Source: an uncultured Clostridia bacterium
GTDB taxonomy: Bacteria > Bacillota > Clostridia > Christensenellales > Borkfalkiaceae
DNA length: 64,000 nt
NCBI GenBank assembly: GCA_947629515.1
Contig: CANRDY010000002.1
Span: 1 to 64,000 of the forward strand
Direction: 5' to 3'
Position 1 is the stretch's first letter. Every line of letters begins with the position of its first letter. This document shows positions 24,442 to 32,850 of this stretch, one piece after another. The translations under genes were made by a program, and so were the position numbers. Below the pieces are notes generated by a model, which did no database searches, had not been told where the DNA came from, and saw only the letters and a list, made by a program, of their open reading frames with translations.

Positions 24442-25752
24442 ATGGCAAATCCTTTGATAGCCGTCGTCGGCAGACCGAACGTCGGCAAGAGCACCTTTTT
24501 CAATAAGGTAGCGGGCAGGAAAATTTCAATAACCGAGGATCGCCCCGGCGTTACGCGCGACAGACTGTACGCCGACGCGGAATGGCGGGGGAAGTCCTTT
24601 ACATTGGTCGACACCGGCGGCATCGAGATGCGGTCGGAAGATACTATGTGGCGCGAAATCAAAAAACAAGCCGAGGTTGCCATAGAAACGGCTCAGGTCA
24701 TTTTATTCTTCGTCGATGGCAGAGAGGGGTTGACCTCTTCCGACTACGACGTCGCGGATATGCTCAGGCGTTCCAAAAAGCCCGTAATACTTGTGGTGAA
24801 CAAGATCGACGAGTATTCCGAAGATAAAATTTACGAATTTTATTCCCTCGGTTTGGGAGAACCCTACGCCGTTTCCGCAGAGCACGGAACGGGCATAGGC
24901 GACGTGCTCGACGAGGCGGTCGCCGCGTTCGACAGCGTTGGAGCAGAAGAGGACGACAGCGTAAAAATAGCCGTCGTCGGCAAACCCAACGCGGGCAAGA
25001 GTAGCCTTGTGAACAGGCTTTTGGGCTTCGAGCGTTCGATAGTCACCGATATTGCGGGAACGACGCGCGACGCTATCGATACAAAATTCACTTATAACGG
25101 CAAAGCCTACACTATAATCGATACGGCGGGTATACGCCGCAAGAGCAAGGTAGAGGACGACGTGGAGTATTACTCGGTAATGCGCGCGTTCGAAGCCGTG
25201 CGCCGAGCCGACGTCTGCCTTTTGGTGGTGGACTGCGCCGAGGGGCTTACCGAGCAGGACACGAAAATCATAGGTTACGTCCACGAGCAGGGCAAGCCCT
25301 CGCTCATCGTTATGAACAAGTGGGATCTTATAGAAAAGGATTCGAACACGATAAACGACTTCGAAAAGAAGCTCGCCGAGGATTTGAAGTTCATGGACTA
25401 CTTCAAGTCGGTGTATGTCTCCGCGAAAACGGGTCAGCGGACCGAAAGAATTTTGAACCTTGTCGACGAGGTCGTCGCGCACGCCAATTTCCGCATTTCC
25501 ACGGGCGCGCTCAACGATTTGATATCGCAGGCGGTCAGAGTAAACGAACCCCCGTCCTACAACGGCAGACGGCTTAAAGTCTTTTATTCTTCACAGGTTT
25601 CGGTAGCTCCGCCCACGTTCGTGCTGTTCGTGAACTCCGCCGATCTTCTGCATTTTTCATACGAGCGTTTTCTCGAAAACACTATAAGGAAGAACTTTGA
25701 TTTTTCGGGAACGCCCGTAAGAATTACGGTAAAGGAGAAGAGCGATAAATGA
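24442..25752 (+). CDS. der: GTPase Der (EngA), ribosome assembly
   Basis: A 436-residue tandem-GTPase needed for 50S subunit assembly. The first G domain has GRPNVGKS (10-17), DTGG and NKID; the second has GKPNAGKS (about 180-187), DTAGIRRKSKV and NKWD. A C-terminal KH-like domain of about 90 residues (LKVFYSSQVSVAPPTFVLFVN) completes the family architecture. The ribosome-binding site is weak. It overlaps plsY by 4 bp (ATGA), the arrangement found in many Firmicutes. Confidence 0.97.
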   Translation: MANPLIAVVGRPNVGKSTFFNKVAGRKISITEDRPGVTRDRLYADAEWRGKSFTLVDTGGIEMRSEDTMWREIKKQAEVAIETAQVILFFVDGREGLTSSDYDVADMLRRSKKPVILVVNKIDEYSEDKIYEFYSLGLGEPYAVSAEHGTGIGDVLDEAVAAFDSVGAEEDDSVKIAVVGKPNAGKSSLVNRLLGFERSIVTDIAGTTRDAIDTKFTYNGKAYTIIDTAGIRRKSKVEDDVEYYSVMRAFEAVRRADVCLLVVDCAEGLTEQDTKIIGYVHEQGKPSLIVMNKWDLIEKDSNTINDFEKKLAEDLKFMDYFKSVYVSAKTGQRTERILNLVDEVVAHANFRISTGALNDLISQAVRVNEPPSYNGRRLKVFYSSQVSVAPPTFVLFVNSADLLHFSYERFLENTIRKNFDFSGTPVRITVKEKSDK

Positions 25753-26483
25753 AAACTCTTGCTCTATCTCAAAGTTGGTATTGGTTTTTGCTCGGCGCAG
25801 TCGTATGTTATTTTATAGGTTGCTTCAACTTTGCCGTGCTCATTTCCCATATAAAGAAAAAGGACATAAGGGAAGAGGGCAGCGGCAACCCCGGCACTAT
25901 GAACATGACGCGCACTTTCGGACTTAAAATAGGCGCGATAAACTTCTTTTGCGACGTAATAAAGGGCGGTTTGCCCGCCGTTATAGGCTGGATAATTTTC
26001 AAGGACTATGTGTTTGAAAATTCCCCCGTGCTCGTCGCGGACTTCGTGCGCTATTTCTTCGGACTGTTCGTAATAATCGGACACATTTTTCCCGTCACAA
26101 TGAAGTTCAAAGGGGGTAAGGGGATAGCCTCGACCATGGGGCTTTTCGCCTTTGCGCTCCCGTGCGAACAGTGGTGGTATTTCCCCATCGCCGTCGTGCT
26201 CCTTGCGGGCGTGCTCGCCTATATAATTTTTTCCGAAATGGGAAGCATGGGCTCGCTTTTGGGGGTAAGTCTGCTTTCGGTATGGCAGGGAACGCTGTTT
26301 TTTGTGAGGTATTCCACGTGCGTTTCCGACGGCTGGGCAATTAGCATTTTTGTCATATTGTTCGTTATAAATCTGTTGACTTGGGTCGCCCACCGCAAAA
26401 ACATTTTCCGCCTTTTAATGGGCGAGGAGCACCGCACCTCCGTCCGCAAAAAACCCAAACCGTACAGAACAAATAAAAGTTAA
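25749..26483 (+). CDS. plsY: Acyl-phosphate glycerol-3-phosphate acyltransferase
   Basis: An inner-membrane enzyme making lysophosphatidate from acyl-phosphate and glycerol-3-phosphate, the first step of phospholipid synthesis with PlsX. Of its 244 residues, motif 1 is EEGSGNPGTMNMTRTFG, motif 2 KFKGGKGIASTMG, and motif 3 lies in the third cytoplasmic part. About six hydrophobic segments are visible. A 35-residue basic C-terminal tail makes it slightly longer than usual. It is coupled to der by a 4-bp overlap and followed by a strong bidirectional terminator. Confidence 0.95.
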   Translation: MKTLALSQSWYWFLLGAVVCYFIGCFNFAVLISHIKKKDIREEGSGNPGTMNMTRTFGLKIGAINFFCDVIKGGLPAVIGWIIFKDYVFENSPVLVADFVRYFFGLFVIIGHIFPVTMKFKGGKGIASTMGLFAFALPCEQWWYFPIAVVLLAGVLAYIIFSEMGSMGSLLGVSLLSVWQGTLFFVRYSTCVSDGWAISIFVILFVINLLTWVAHRKNIFRLLMGEEHRTSVRKKPKPYRTNKS

Positions 26484-26537
26484 AACTATCCCGAAAGTTT
26501 GAGTTAAATTGAAAATTGAGTAAGGGTTTGATAAAGC

Positions 26538-26567
26538 AAAAAAAGCCGCGCTCCGCGCGGCTTTTTT
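26538..26567. terminator. Bidirectional terminator, plsY / PH-domain gene
   Basis: A7-GCCGCGC-TCC-GCGCGGC-T6, symmetrical, between convergent genes. Confidence 0.9.
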
Positions 26568-26601
26568 AACAGCTTAAAAACATTCTCACACCCTGTAAAA
26601 A

Positions 26602-27084
26602 TTATTTTTTTTGGTCGTCGTCGGGGGTGTTTTCCTTGGACTTGACGGCGTAGTCGATTTTGGGGTTGGCTCTTAATACGGCTTCGACAAAATCGTCGTA
26701 CCATTCGGGCTTCACCACAATTACTATAAACGCCCCGTCGTCGAAGTGAATGGAGAGCTTGTTTGTCTCTCTGTCCAAAATTATGCTTTCAACCTTTTCA
26801 AGGTCGTACTTGCTTTTAATTATCCCGAAGCTCGTTTTGAGCGTTTTGCCGTCGACGGCGTAGTATGAAGATAATATAAGACTGATTAAAATAACGAACA
26901 GCGCAACCGATACGATCCCCATCAGCGTATACTGCAAAATGGGATAAAAGGGGTGAACCGCGCCGTTCAAACCCCTTGTTATTGCAAAGTAAAGGTTCAC
27001 CCCGAACGCGGCGACGGCAAGAGCCAACCCCGCGTAGATGAACGCCGTGATCAATTTCGAAAACCTGAATTTATAAATTTTCAT
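26602..27084 (-). CDS. Membrane protein with bacterial PH-like domain
   Basis: A 160-residue protein with two N-terminal hydrophobic segments (about 9-32 and 47-70), then a soluble part reading YYAVDGKTLKTSFGIIKSKYDLEKVESI. That pattern (a strand after the helix, 'L.T.FGI......L..V..I') matches YyaB-like PH domains (bPH_4). The C-terminus is charged. Roles of this family are largely unknown. It is a single-gene leftward unit, converging on plsY. AT-rich DNA of about 70 bp separates it from the divergent promoter at 27158. Confidence 0.7.
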   Translation of the reverse strand: MKIYKFRFSKLITAFIYAGLALAVAAFGVNLYFAITRGLNGAVHPFYPILQYTLMGIVSVALFVILISLILSSYYAVDGKTLKTSFGIIKSKYDLEKVESIILDRETNKLSIHFDDGAFIVIVVKPEWYDDFVEAVLRANPKIDYAVKSKENTPDDDQKK

Positions 27085-27157
27085 AGCGTAATTATACGTT
27101 AGCGGGCGAAAAAATGCAACAAAATTTTTACTTATTATAAAAATGTTGTACTTTTTA

Positions 27158-27186
27158 TTGAAAAAAAATTAGGAATGTAGTAAAAT
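27158..27186 (+). promoter_or_regulatory. Sigma-A promoter of the aconitase-family gene
   Basis: TTGAAA (27158-27163), 17 bases, TAAAAT (27181-27186), 54 bp before the ATG. Confidence 0.8.
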
Positions 27187-27240
27187 AAAAACCTACACGG
27201 TTTTGCCCGAAATATAAAATATTAAGGTTGGAGCGCACTG

Positions 27241-29466
27241 ATGATCAAACTTATAAAAGGCGGAGTCTATTATACCGAGGGTACTCTCTTAAAGGAGAGT
27301 GCCGCTTTTATGGTAGAGAGCAAAAAACAGAGGGCAATTAAGGGAACTATGGCTTACTCGGTTCTCACCGCCCACAACGGCGGAGAGGGCAAGGGGCTTA
27401 AAATCAGGTTCGACGCTCTCGCCTCGCACGATATAACTTATGTGGGAATAATTCAAACGGCTAAGGCGTCGGGGTTGAAGCAATTTCCCGTACCTTACAC
27501 CCTTACAAACTGCCACAACTCGCTTTGCGCAGTGGGGGGAACCATAAACGAGGACGACCACTTATTCGGGCTGTCCGCCGCAAAAAAGTACGGCGGGAAT
27601 TTTGTTCCGCCTCACCTTGCGGTCATTCACCAATACATGCGCGAAACCGAAGCAAAGTGCGGGGCGATGATACTCGGTTCCGACAGCCACACGCGTTACG
27701 GCGCGTTGGGAACCATGGCGATAGGCGAGGGCGGACCCGAACTCGTCAAACAGCTCCTCGGGCAGACTTACGACATAGATATGCCCGAAATAATCGCTGT
27801 GTATCTTAAAGGCAAGCCCAAAAAAGGAGTAGGACCGCACGACGTCGCCATAGCTCTTATAGGCGCGGTATTCAAAAAAGGCTTTGTAAAAAACAAAGTG
27901 CTTGAATTTATAGGACCGGGAATCGCCAATCTTTCCATGGATTTCAGGTGCGGCATAGACGTTATGACGACCGAAACGGCTTGTCTTTCGAGCATTTGGG
28001 AGACTGACGGAAAAACGCGCGAATTTTTCAAAATCCATGGCAGAGAGGGCGATTTTAAAGAACTTCACCCCGCAGATCCCGCATATTACAGCGGCGCGGT
28101 CGTCATAGACCTTTCGCGTATAGAACCGATGATAGCCCTGCCTTTCCACCCCTCGAACGCATTTTCGATAAGGGAGTTTTTGGAGAACGCCGAAGATATC
28201 CTTGCCGAAACCGAGCGCGAGGGCAACAAACTGCTCAAAAGCCCGTCGTTCAGTCTGCGCGATAAATTCCGCGACGGGAAGTTCTATGTGGATCAGGCGG
28301 TCATCGCGGGCTGCGCGGGCGGAAGTTACGAAAATATCGCCGAGGCGGCGGAAATTCTCGGCGGAAGATCGTGCGGCAACGGCGGCTTTTCGCTCAGCGT
28401 CTATCCGCAGAGCCAGCCCGTCTACAAGTGTCTTGCCGACAACGGCTATATTTCCTCGCTCATGACGTCGGGCGCGATAGTAAAAACTGCGTTCTGCGGT
28501 CCTTGCTTCGGCGCGGGCGACACCCCCGCAAACAACTGCCTTTCCATAAGGCACACCACCCGCAACTTTGAAAACAGAGAGGGGAGCAAACCCGCCGAGG
28601 GACAGCTCTCCGCAGTCGCGTTGATGGACGCGCGCTCGATAGCCGCAACGTCGGCAAACGGCGGCGTGCTCACCCCCGCGACCCAATTCGAATACACGCG
28701 CAAAATCAAAAAATATTTCTTCGACGGCGCAATTTACGCCAACAGAGTGTACAGGGGCGCGGGGAATCCAAAGCCCGAAGAGGAGCTTATATACGGCGTT
28801 AACATTGCCGATTGGCCCGAGCAGATACCCCTGACCGAAAACGTACTTATGAAAGTCGTATCGGTTCTAAACGACCCCGTCACCACCACTGACGAGCTTA
28901 TTCCGTCGGGTGAAACTTCCTCGTACCGCTCCAATCCTTTAAGGCTTTCGGAGTTCGCGCTCTCGCGCAAAGACCCGAGCTACGTCGGCAGAGCGAAAGC
29001 CGTTCTCGAAGCCGAAAAGAACCGCCGCGAAAGCGGAAAACTCCCTCGGGAAGTTTTGGACGAAGTGGGGATAGAGGTCGACGGCAACACCCTTTTGGGA
29101 AGCGTTGTGGTTGCCCGCAAGCCGGGCGACGGTTCTGCCCGCGAACAGGCGGCTTCGTGCCAGAGAGTGCTGGGCGGCATAGCCAATATCGCGTGCGAAT
29201 ACGCCACAAAACGCTACCGTTCGAACTTGATAAATTGGGGAATGTTGCCCCTGCTTTGCCGTAACTTCGAATTTTCGGTGGGCGATTATATCTATATCGC
29301 GCATATCGACAGCCTTATAAAGACCGACAGCCCCGCCATTCCCGCCAGACTTATTTCGGGCGGCAAGGTCAAAAACATAACCTTCGACATAGGTCTGCTC
29401 ACTCCCGAAGAGAAGAATATAATTCTTTCGGGGTGTCTCATAAACTATAATAAAAATAAGCGTTAA
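27241..29466 (+). CDS. Aconitase-superfamily hydratase (YbhJ-like)
   Basis: A 741-residue Fe-S hydro-lyase of the aconitase superfamily. The three cluster cysteines are visible as C358 ([10 protein letters not shown]), C419 and C422 (CGPCFGAG), with the usual spacing. [21 protein letters not shown] is the conserved substrate block, and the swivel domain begins around residue 560. The overall form fits the YbhJ-like 'hydratase' branch found in Clostridia, more than AcnA or AcnB. The substrate may be citrate/isocitrate or another tricarboxylate; nothing nearby decides. No citrate synthase or isocitrate dehydrogenase lies near. It has its own promoter and terminator. Confidence 0.85.
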   Translation: MIKLIKGGVYYTEGTLLKESAAFMVESKKQRAIKGTMAYSVLTAHNGGEGKGLKIRFDALASHDITYVGIIQTAKASGLKQFPVPYTLTNCHNSLCAVGGTINEDDHLFGLSAAKKYGGNFVPPHLAVIHQYMRETEAKCGAMILGSDSHTRYGALGTMAIGEGGPELVKQLLGQTYDIDMPEIIAVYLKGKPKKGVGPHDVAIALIGAVFKKGFVKNKVLEFIGPGIANLSMDFRCGIDVMTTETACLSSIWETDGKTREFFKIHGREGDFKELHPADPAYYSGAVVIDLSRIEPMIALPFHPSNAFSIREFLENAEDILAETEREGNKLLKSPSFSLRDKFRDGKFYVDQAVIAGCAGGSYENIAEAAEILGGRSCGNGGFSLSVYPQSQPVYKCLADNGYISSLMTSGAIVKTAFCGPCFGAGDTPANNCLSIRHTTRNFENREGSKPAEGQLSAVALMDARSIAATSANGGVLTPATQFEYTRKIKKYFFDGAIYANRVYRGAGNPKPEEELIYGVNIADWPEQIPLTENVLMKVVSVLNDPVTTTDELIPSGETSSYRSNPLRLSEFALSRKDPSYVGRAKAVLEAEKNRRESGKLPREVLDEVGIEVDGNTLLGSVVVARKPGDGSAREQAASCQRVLGGIANIACEYATKRYRSNLINWGMLPLLCRNFEFSVGDYIYIAHIDSLIKTDSPAIPARLISGGKVKNITFDIGLLTPEEKNIILSGCLINYNKNKR

Positions 29467-29473
29467 TATGTAA

Positions 29474-29504
29474 GCCCCGCGGCGGATACGATCCGCCGCG
29501 GGGC
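29474..29504 (+). terminator. Terminator of the aconitase-family gene
   Basis: GCCCCGCGGCGGAT-ACG-ATCCGCCGCGGGGC, a perfect 14-bp stem, followed by GTTTATTTC. Confidence 0.8.
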
Positions 29505-29534
29505 GTTTATTTCATTATCGAATATTATCTGCTA

Positions 29535-29813
29535 TTATCGGCGCACGCGCGGCGGTGTGGGCATTTTGGGAAGCATTATCCCGAATTCCACGCCATAGCC
29601 GTCGCCGCCATGTCCGTTGTCGCCGCCGTGTCCGTTGTTTGCGTCGCCGCGGTCGCTGTTGCCGCAATGTTCGCCGTTGTCGTCAAAACGTTCGATATTT
29701 GTGCGGGCGGGAGCGTCCGCGTTTTCGGGGGTGAGCGTTCCCGAAGCCCAGCCCGCGCCGAATATAACCGAAAGAGCAAGCGCGCCTGCGCCGAAGATCA
29801 TAAACTTTTTCAT
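29535..29813 (-). CDS. Small putative exported Gly/Asp/His-rich protein
   Basis: About 92 residues from ATG 29813 (an ATG at 29849 would add 12). MKKFMIFGAGALALSVIFGAGW looks like an export signal or anchor. The mature part is polar, with imperfect repeats GHGGDNGHGGDGYG that could bind metal. I recognise no family. No good ribosome-binding site precedes either ATG, so the gene is uncertain. It is divergent from the leader and TM1266-like gene that follow. Confidence 0.45.
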   Translation of the reverse strand: MKKFMIFGAGALALSVIFGAGWASGTLTPENADAPARTNIERFDDNGEHCGNSDRGDANNGHGGDNGHGGDGYGVEFGIMLPKMPTPPRVRR

Positions 29814-29853
29814 ATAAACAGTATGCGAAGAATAAAAACGCATATTCAAAAAG

Positions 29854-29882
29854 TTGCAATTTTTGCCAAAAAAGATTAAAAT
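29854..29882 (+). promoter_or_regulatory. Promoter of the TM1266/ABC operon
   Basis: TTGCAA (29854-29859), 17 bases, TAAAAT (29877-29882). Predicted start near 29889. Confidence 0.75.
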
Positions 29883-29888
29883 AGGTGT

Positions 29889-29993
29889 AACCTGAATCCG
29901 AAGAAAGGTCTGAGGTCGAAGGGCTTAATAACCGTGCCGCGCATTTTGCGGAGCGTTTTTTTGCCTTTCCCTCTCAAAAAGGGGGATTTTTTT
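29889..29993 (+). ncRNA. Uncharacterised leader RNA with two stacked terminator-like hairpins
   Basis: The leader starts AACCTGAATCCGAAGAAAGG and has no open frame with a ribosome-binding site. Hairpin 1 is CGTGCCGC/GCGGAGCG (29933-29955, one mismatch) with seven T's. Hairpin 2 is TCCCTC/GGGGGA (29968-29986) with seven T's ending directly at ATG 29994. The second stem also buries the only ribosome-binding site (GGGGG). It looks like a transcription and translation control element. It does not match the TPP, SAM, FMN, ZTP, glycine or fluoride patterns I know. Confidence 0.5.
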
Positions 29994-30239
29994 ATGGAAA
30001 AAAGAATAGCCGTGATAAGCGTTATTGCCGAAAGCCGAAGCGCAAGCCCGAAAATAAACGCCGTGCTTTCGGAGTTCGGCGACTACGTGATAGGCAGAAT
30101 GGGAATACCGTACAGAGAAAAATCGGTGTTCATAATCAGCGTTGCCGTCGACGCGCCGTTGGAGATAATCAACACCATAACGGGCAAAATCGGTCAGCTC
30201 GACGGCGTTACCGCAAAAACGCTGACGTCAAAACTTTAA
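29994..30239 (+). CDS. TM1266-family iron-only hydrogenase system regulator homologue
   Basis: An 81-residue ACT/NikR-C-like small protein. EKRIAVISVIAESRSASPKI, GDYVIGRMGIPYREKSVFIISV and GQLDGVTAKT match the TM1266 family, annotated as putative regulators of [FeFe]-hydrogenase systems; the biochemical role is not established. It has no DNA-binding domain, so any regulation would be through ligand or partner binding. Here it heads an ABC importer operon, not hydEFG. Start ATG 29994 sits immediately after the leader hairpin. Confidence 0.85.
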   Translation: MEKRIAVISVIAESRSASPKINAVLSEFGDYVIGRMGIPYREKSVFIISVAVDAPLEIINTITGKIGQLDGVTAKTLTSKL

Positions 30240-30309
30240 AAAAGCAAAAAAAATTTTTGAGGTAAAAGGAGACCGAAGCGCGGTTTCCCGATACCGAAAA
30301 GGAGCAAAT

Positions 30310-31341
30310 ATGAAGAAACTTTCGGCTATTGTTTTAATTACGGCGTTGTCGGTCGTAATGGCGTTCGGCTTCGCCGCGTGCGATCCTGCCCCCGACGAGA
30401 GCGCGGTAAATTTAATGGCGTTGTCGTCGGGCGCGGACGTCGTTGCGCGCGACGACGTGGACTACTTTGTAGTTCCCGAACCGGCGGCGAGCGCGCGCAA
30501 AAAGGCGGCGGGCTTTGAGTTCGTGGGCGATCTGCAACAGCTCTACGGCGGCGATAACGGCTATCCGCAGGCGGTAGTGGTCGCAAAAAACGCGCTTTTC
30601 GAAAGCGACGCTTTAAGTCACTTTGCCGCCGCTTTGACCGAAAACGCCGAATGGCTTGCGAACGCCTCGACTTCAATATCCGATATAGTCGGCGCGGTAA
30701 CGTCGCACCTTACCCCCGAAATGAGCGGTACTTTCAACAATAACAACTTGACCAAAGAAGTGATAGCGCACTGCGGCATCGACTTTGTTGCGGCAAACGA
30801 GTGCAAGGACGAAACCAAGTCGTTCCTCACCGAACTTAAAGCCGTTCAACCCGCCGTAAACGATTCCCCCGCCGACAGCTTTTTCTGGAACGGAAGCCTG
30901 CCCCAGACCGAAAGCGCGCTGAGCGGGATAAAGGTATTCGCCCCCGACGGCGCGCCCGCGCTTGCCCTTGCGGGACTTATGGCGGGAGCGGTCGATACCT
31001 CGGACGTTGCGACCGACATTTATTATGAAATAGTAGACGCGCAGACCATTCAGACAAAGGTCACGGGCGAAACACCCGCCGCGGACATATGTATACTTCC
31101 CGTCAACCTTGCGGCAAATTTGTTGGGAACGGGCGCAAAATATAAGATGCTCGGCACGGTAACGCACGGCAACCTCTTTATTCTTTCGGCAAAGACCAAC
31201 GAGCAGATAACGGCGGACAACATTTCAACGCTTAAAGGCAAAACGGTGGGGGTCGTCAACCTTGCCGCCGTTCCCGGGCTTACCTTCAAACTCATTTTGA
31301 AAAAATACGGAATAACTTACTCCGACCCCGCGCAACAGTAA
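30310..31341 (+). CDS. ABC importer substrate-binding lipoprotein, lobes in permuted order
   Basis: A 343-residue SsuA/NMT1-like binding protein. Signal peptide with lipobox FAAC (Cys24) predicts a lipid-anchored extracellular protein. Residues about 32-194 read VNLMALSSGADVV...DYFVVPEPAASA...YPQAVVVAKNALFE, which in normal family members is the second lobe. Residues about 205-343 read IKVFAPDGAPALALAGLM...ADICILPVNLAANLL...VTHGNLFIL...LKGKTVGVVNL...GITYSD, normally the first lobe, and the protein ends where the second lobe would begin. So the domains appear circularly permuted. It overlaps the permease gene by 1 bp. Substrate unknown; aliphatic sulfonates, taurine or thiamine precursors are typical for the class. 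Confidence 0.85.
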   Translation: MKKLSAIVLITALSVVMAFGFAACDPAPDESAVNLMALSSGADVVARDDVDYFVVPEPAASARKKAAGFEFVGDLQQLYGGDNGYPQAVVVAKNALFESDALSHFAAALTENAEWLANASTSISDIVGAVTSHLTPEMSGTFNNNNLTKEVIAHCGIDFVAANECKDETKSFLTELKAVQPAVNDSPADSFFWNGSLPQTESALSGIKVFAPDGAPALALAGLMAGAVDTSDVATDIYYEIVDAQTIQTKVTGETPAADICILPVNLAANLLGTGAKYKMLGTVTHGNLFILSAKTNEQITADNISTLKGKTVGVVNLAAVPGLTFKLILKKYGITYSDPAQQ

Positions 31342-32123
31342 TGAAAAAGTTTTTCACCGAACGCAGGATAAATTTCATAATTTCGGTTTTCGCGATAGTC
31401 TGCATGTGGATAGTATGGATAATCGCCTATTACTGCGTGCGGAACGAATACGTCATACCGTCGTTTCAGGATACTTTTGTAAGTATGTGGAACGACTGTT
31501 TTGCGAGCGGTTCATTCTGGCTTGCGTTCGGAAATACTTTTTGGCGCACGCTGCTGGCGTTTTTCATTTCGTTTTTGCTCGCCGCCGCGCTCGCCGTGCC
31601 CTGCGCGCTTTCAAAGTCGGCAAAGGCGTTCATAATGCCCTTTATGATATTTTTCAGAACACTGCCGACGCTTGCGGTCATTTTGATACTGCTGTTGTGG
31701 ACGAACCCGCGGATCGCGCCCGTCGCTGTTACGACGCTCGTGCTGTTCCCCATGATCCACGCTCGCCTCACCGCGGCTATCGACGGCATAGATACGGGCG
31801 TAAGGCAAATGGTAAAGGTGTACAAAGTTCCCTCAAAGAGGGCGATATTCGCAATTTATCTTCCCATGATAACCCCCAACGTCCTTTTGCAGACGGGCGC
31901 GGACATTTCGCTCGGGCTTAAAATAATGATCTCCGCCGAAGTTCTTGCAAACACGGCAAAAAGCCTCGGCGGAATGATGCAGGTTTCAAGGCTGTATTTG
32001 ATGATGCCCCGTCTTGCCGCGCTCACAATAATCGCCGTTCTGGCGGGGCTTGCGGTCAACGCCGTATTTTCGCAGATAAGCCGCGTAACACGCAAGTGGA
32101 CGGCAAAGGAGGGGGATAGTTGA
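31341..32123 (+). CDS. ABC importer permease, SsuC/TauC type
   Basis: A 260-residue binding-protein-dependent transporter membrane subunit with about six hydrophobic segments. The EAA loop is recognisable as a degenerate copy around residues 160-190 (VRQMVKVYKVPSKRAIFAIYLPMI). WRTLLAFFISFLLA and FFRTLPTLAVILILLLW correspond to family blocks of SsuC/TauC/ThiX permeases. It overlaps the binding-protein gene by 1 bp and the ATPase gene by 4 bp, so the three form one importer. Confidence 0.92.
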   Translation: MKKFFTERRINFIISVFAIVCMWIVWIIAYYCVRNEYVIPSFQDTFVSMWNDCFASGSFWLAFGNTFWRTLLAFFISFLLAAALAVPCALSKSAKAFIMPFMIFFRTLPTLAVILILLLWTNPRIAPVAVTTLVLFPMIHARLTAAIDGIDTGVRQMVKVYKVPSKRAIFAIYLPMITPNVLLQTGADISLGLKIMISAEVLANTAKSLGGMMQVSRLYLMMPRLAALTIIAVLAGLAVNAVFSQISRVTRKWTAKEGDS

Positions 32124-32779
32124 TAGAGATCAAAAACCTTTCCAAAAGCTACGGCGAAAAGTCTATTTACAAAGATTTTGATCTGACCCTCGGCGAAGGG
32201 GTAATAACCTGCCTTATGGGCGCAAGCGGAAGCGGAAAAACGACCCTTTTGAACGTGTTGGCAAATCTTACGCCGTTTAAGGGCGAAGTTCCCCCGCTGA
32301 GGTGTTCGTATATCTTCCAGTCGCCCACGCTCGTGCCCAACCTCACGGTTTACAAAAACCTCGCGCTCGTGTGCGCGGACGGCGCAAGGATAAACGAAAT
32401 GCTTTCGGTAACGGGGCTTTCGGGTAAAGCCCAAAGTTACCCCGTTCACCTTTCGGGGGGTGAGGCGCAAAGGGTCGCCATCGCCCGCGCGTTCCTCTTC
32501 GAAAGCGATATAATGCTCATGGACGAACCCTTTTCTTCGCTCGACGTAAAACTCAAACGGAGCATGTACGAGCTGTTTACCGATATATGGAAGAGGGATA
32601 AAAGAACCGTGCTTTTTGTGACGCACGACCCCGACGAAGCCGTTACCCTTTCGAACCGCATACTCGTGCTGGAGAACGGAAAAATAACTTTCGATATGGA
32701 AGCCTCGGGCGATTTGCCGCGTTCTTTCGAGGATTCGCTTGATTTAAGGAGAAAACTCGGAGAATTCCTGCTCAAATAA
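32120..32779 (+). CDS. ABC importer ATPase, SsuB/TauB type
   Basis: A 219-residue nucleotide-binding subunit. Walker A MGASGSGKTT (about 35-44), signature HLSGGEAQRVAIARA, Walker B IMLMDEPFSSLD and switch FVTHDPDEA are all intact. The length is short for the family (SsuB is about 255) because a loop after Walker A is trimmed. The start is TTG 32120, with AAGGAGGGGG upstream, overlapping the permease stop in TTGA. Together with 30310 and 31341 it makes a complete importer. Confidence 0.94.
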   Translation: MIEIKNLSKSYGEKSIYKDFDLTLGEGVITCLMGASGSGKTTLLNVLANLTPFKGEVPPLRCSYIFQSPTLVPNLTVYKNLALVCADGARINEMLSVTGLSGKAQSYPVHLSGGEAQRVAIARAFLFESDIMLMDEPFSSLDVKLKRSMYELFTDIWKRDKRTVLFVTHDPDEAVTLSNRILVLENGKITFDMEASGDLPRSFEDSLDLRRKLGEFLLK

Positions 32780-32792
32780 ACTTGTTATTTGC

Positions 32793-32821
32793 TTGACAAC
32801 GAATTATCTAAAATTTATAAT
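32793..32821 (+). promoter_or_regulatory. Sigma-A promoter of mscL
   Basis: TTGACA (32793-32798), 17 bases, TATAAT (32816-32821), a perfect match, 30 bp before the ATG. Confidence 0.9.
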
Positions 32822-32850
32822 TGTTATTGTAAAAAACAAGGAGAAACTCT

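Noticed and set aside
29885..29962. TPP (thi-box) riboswitch, because of AACCTGA and the SsuA/ThiY-like importer
   Set aside because: The conserved CTGAGA and ACCC...GAACCTGATC order is absent; only a 7-base chance match remains.
30310..31341. Misassembly or gene fusion as explanation for the permuted binding protein
   Set aside because: The frame is continuous, begins with a proper lipobox signal, ends cleanly and overlaps the permease gene by 1 bp, which is not expected from a random join; still to be checked with reads.
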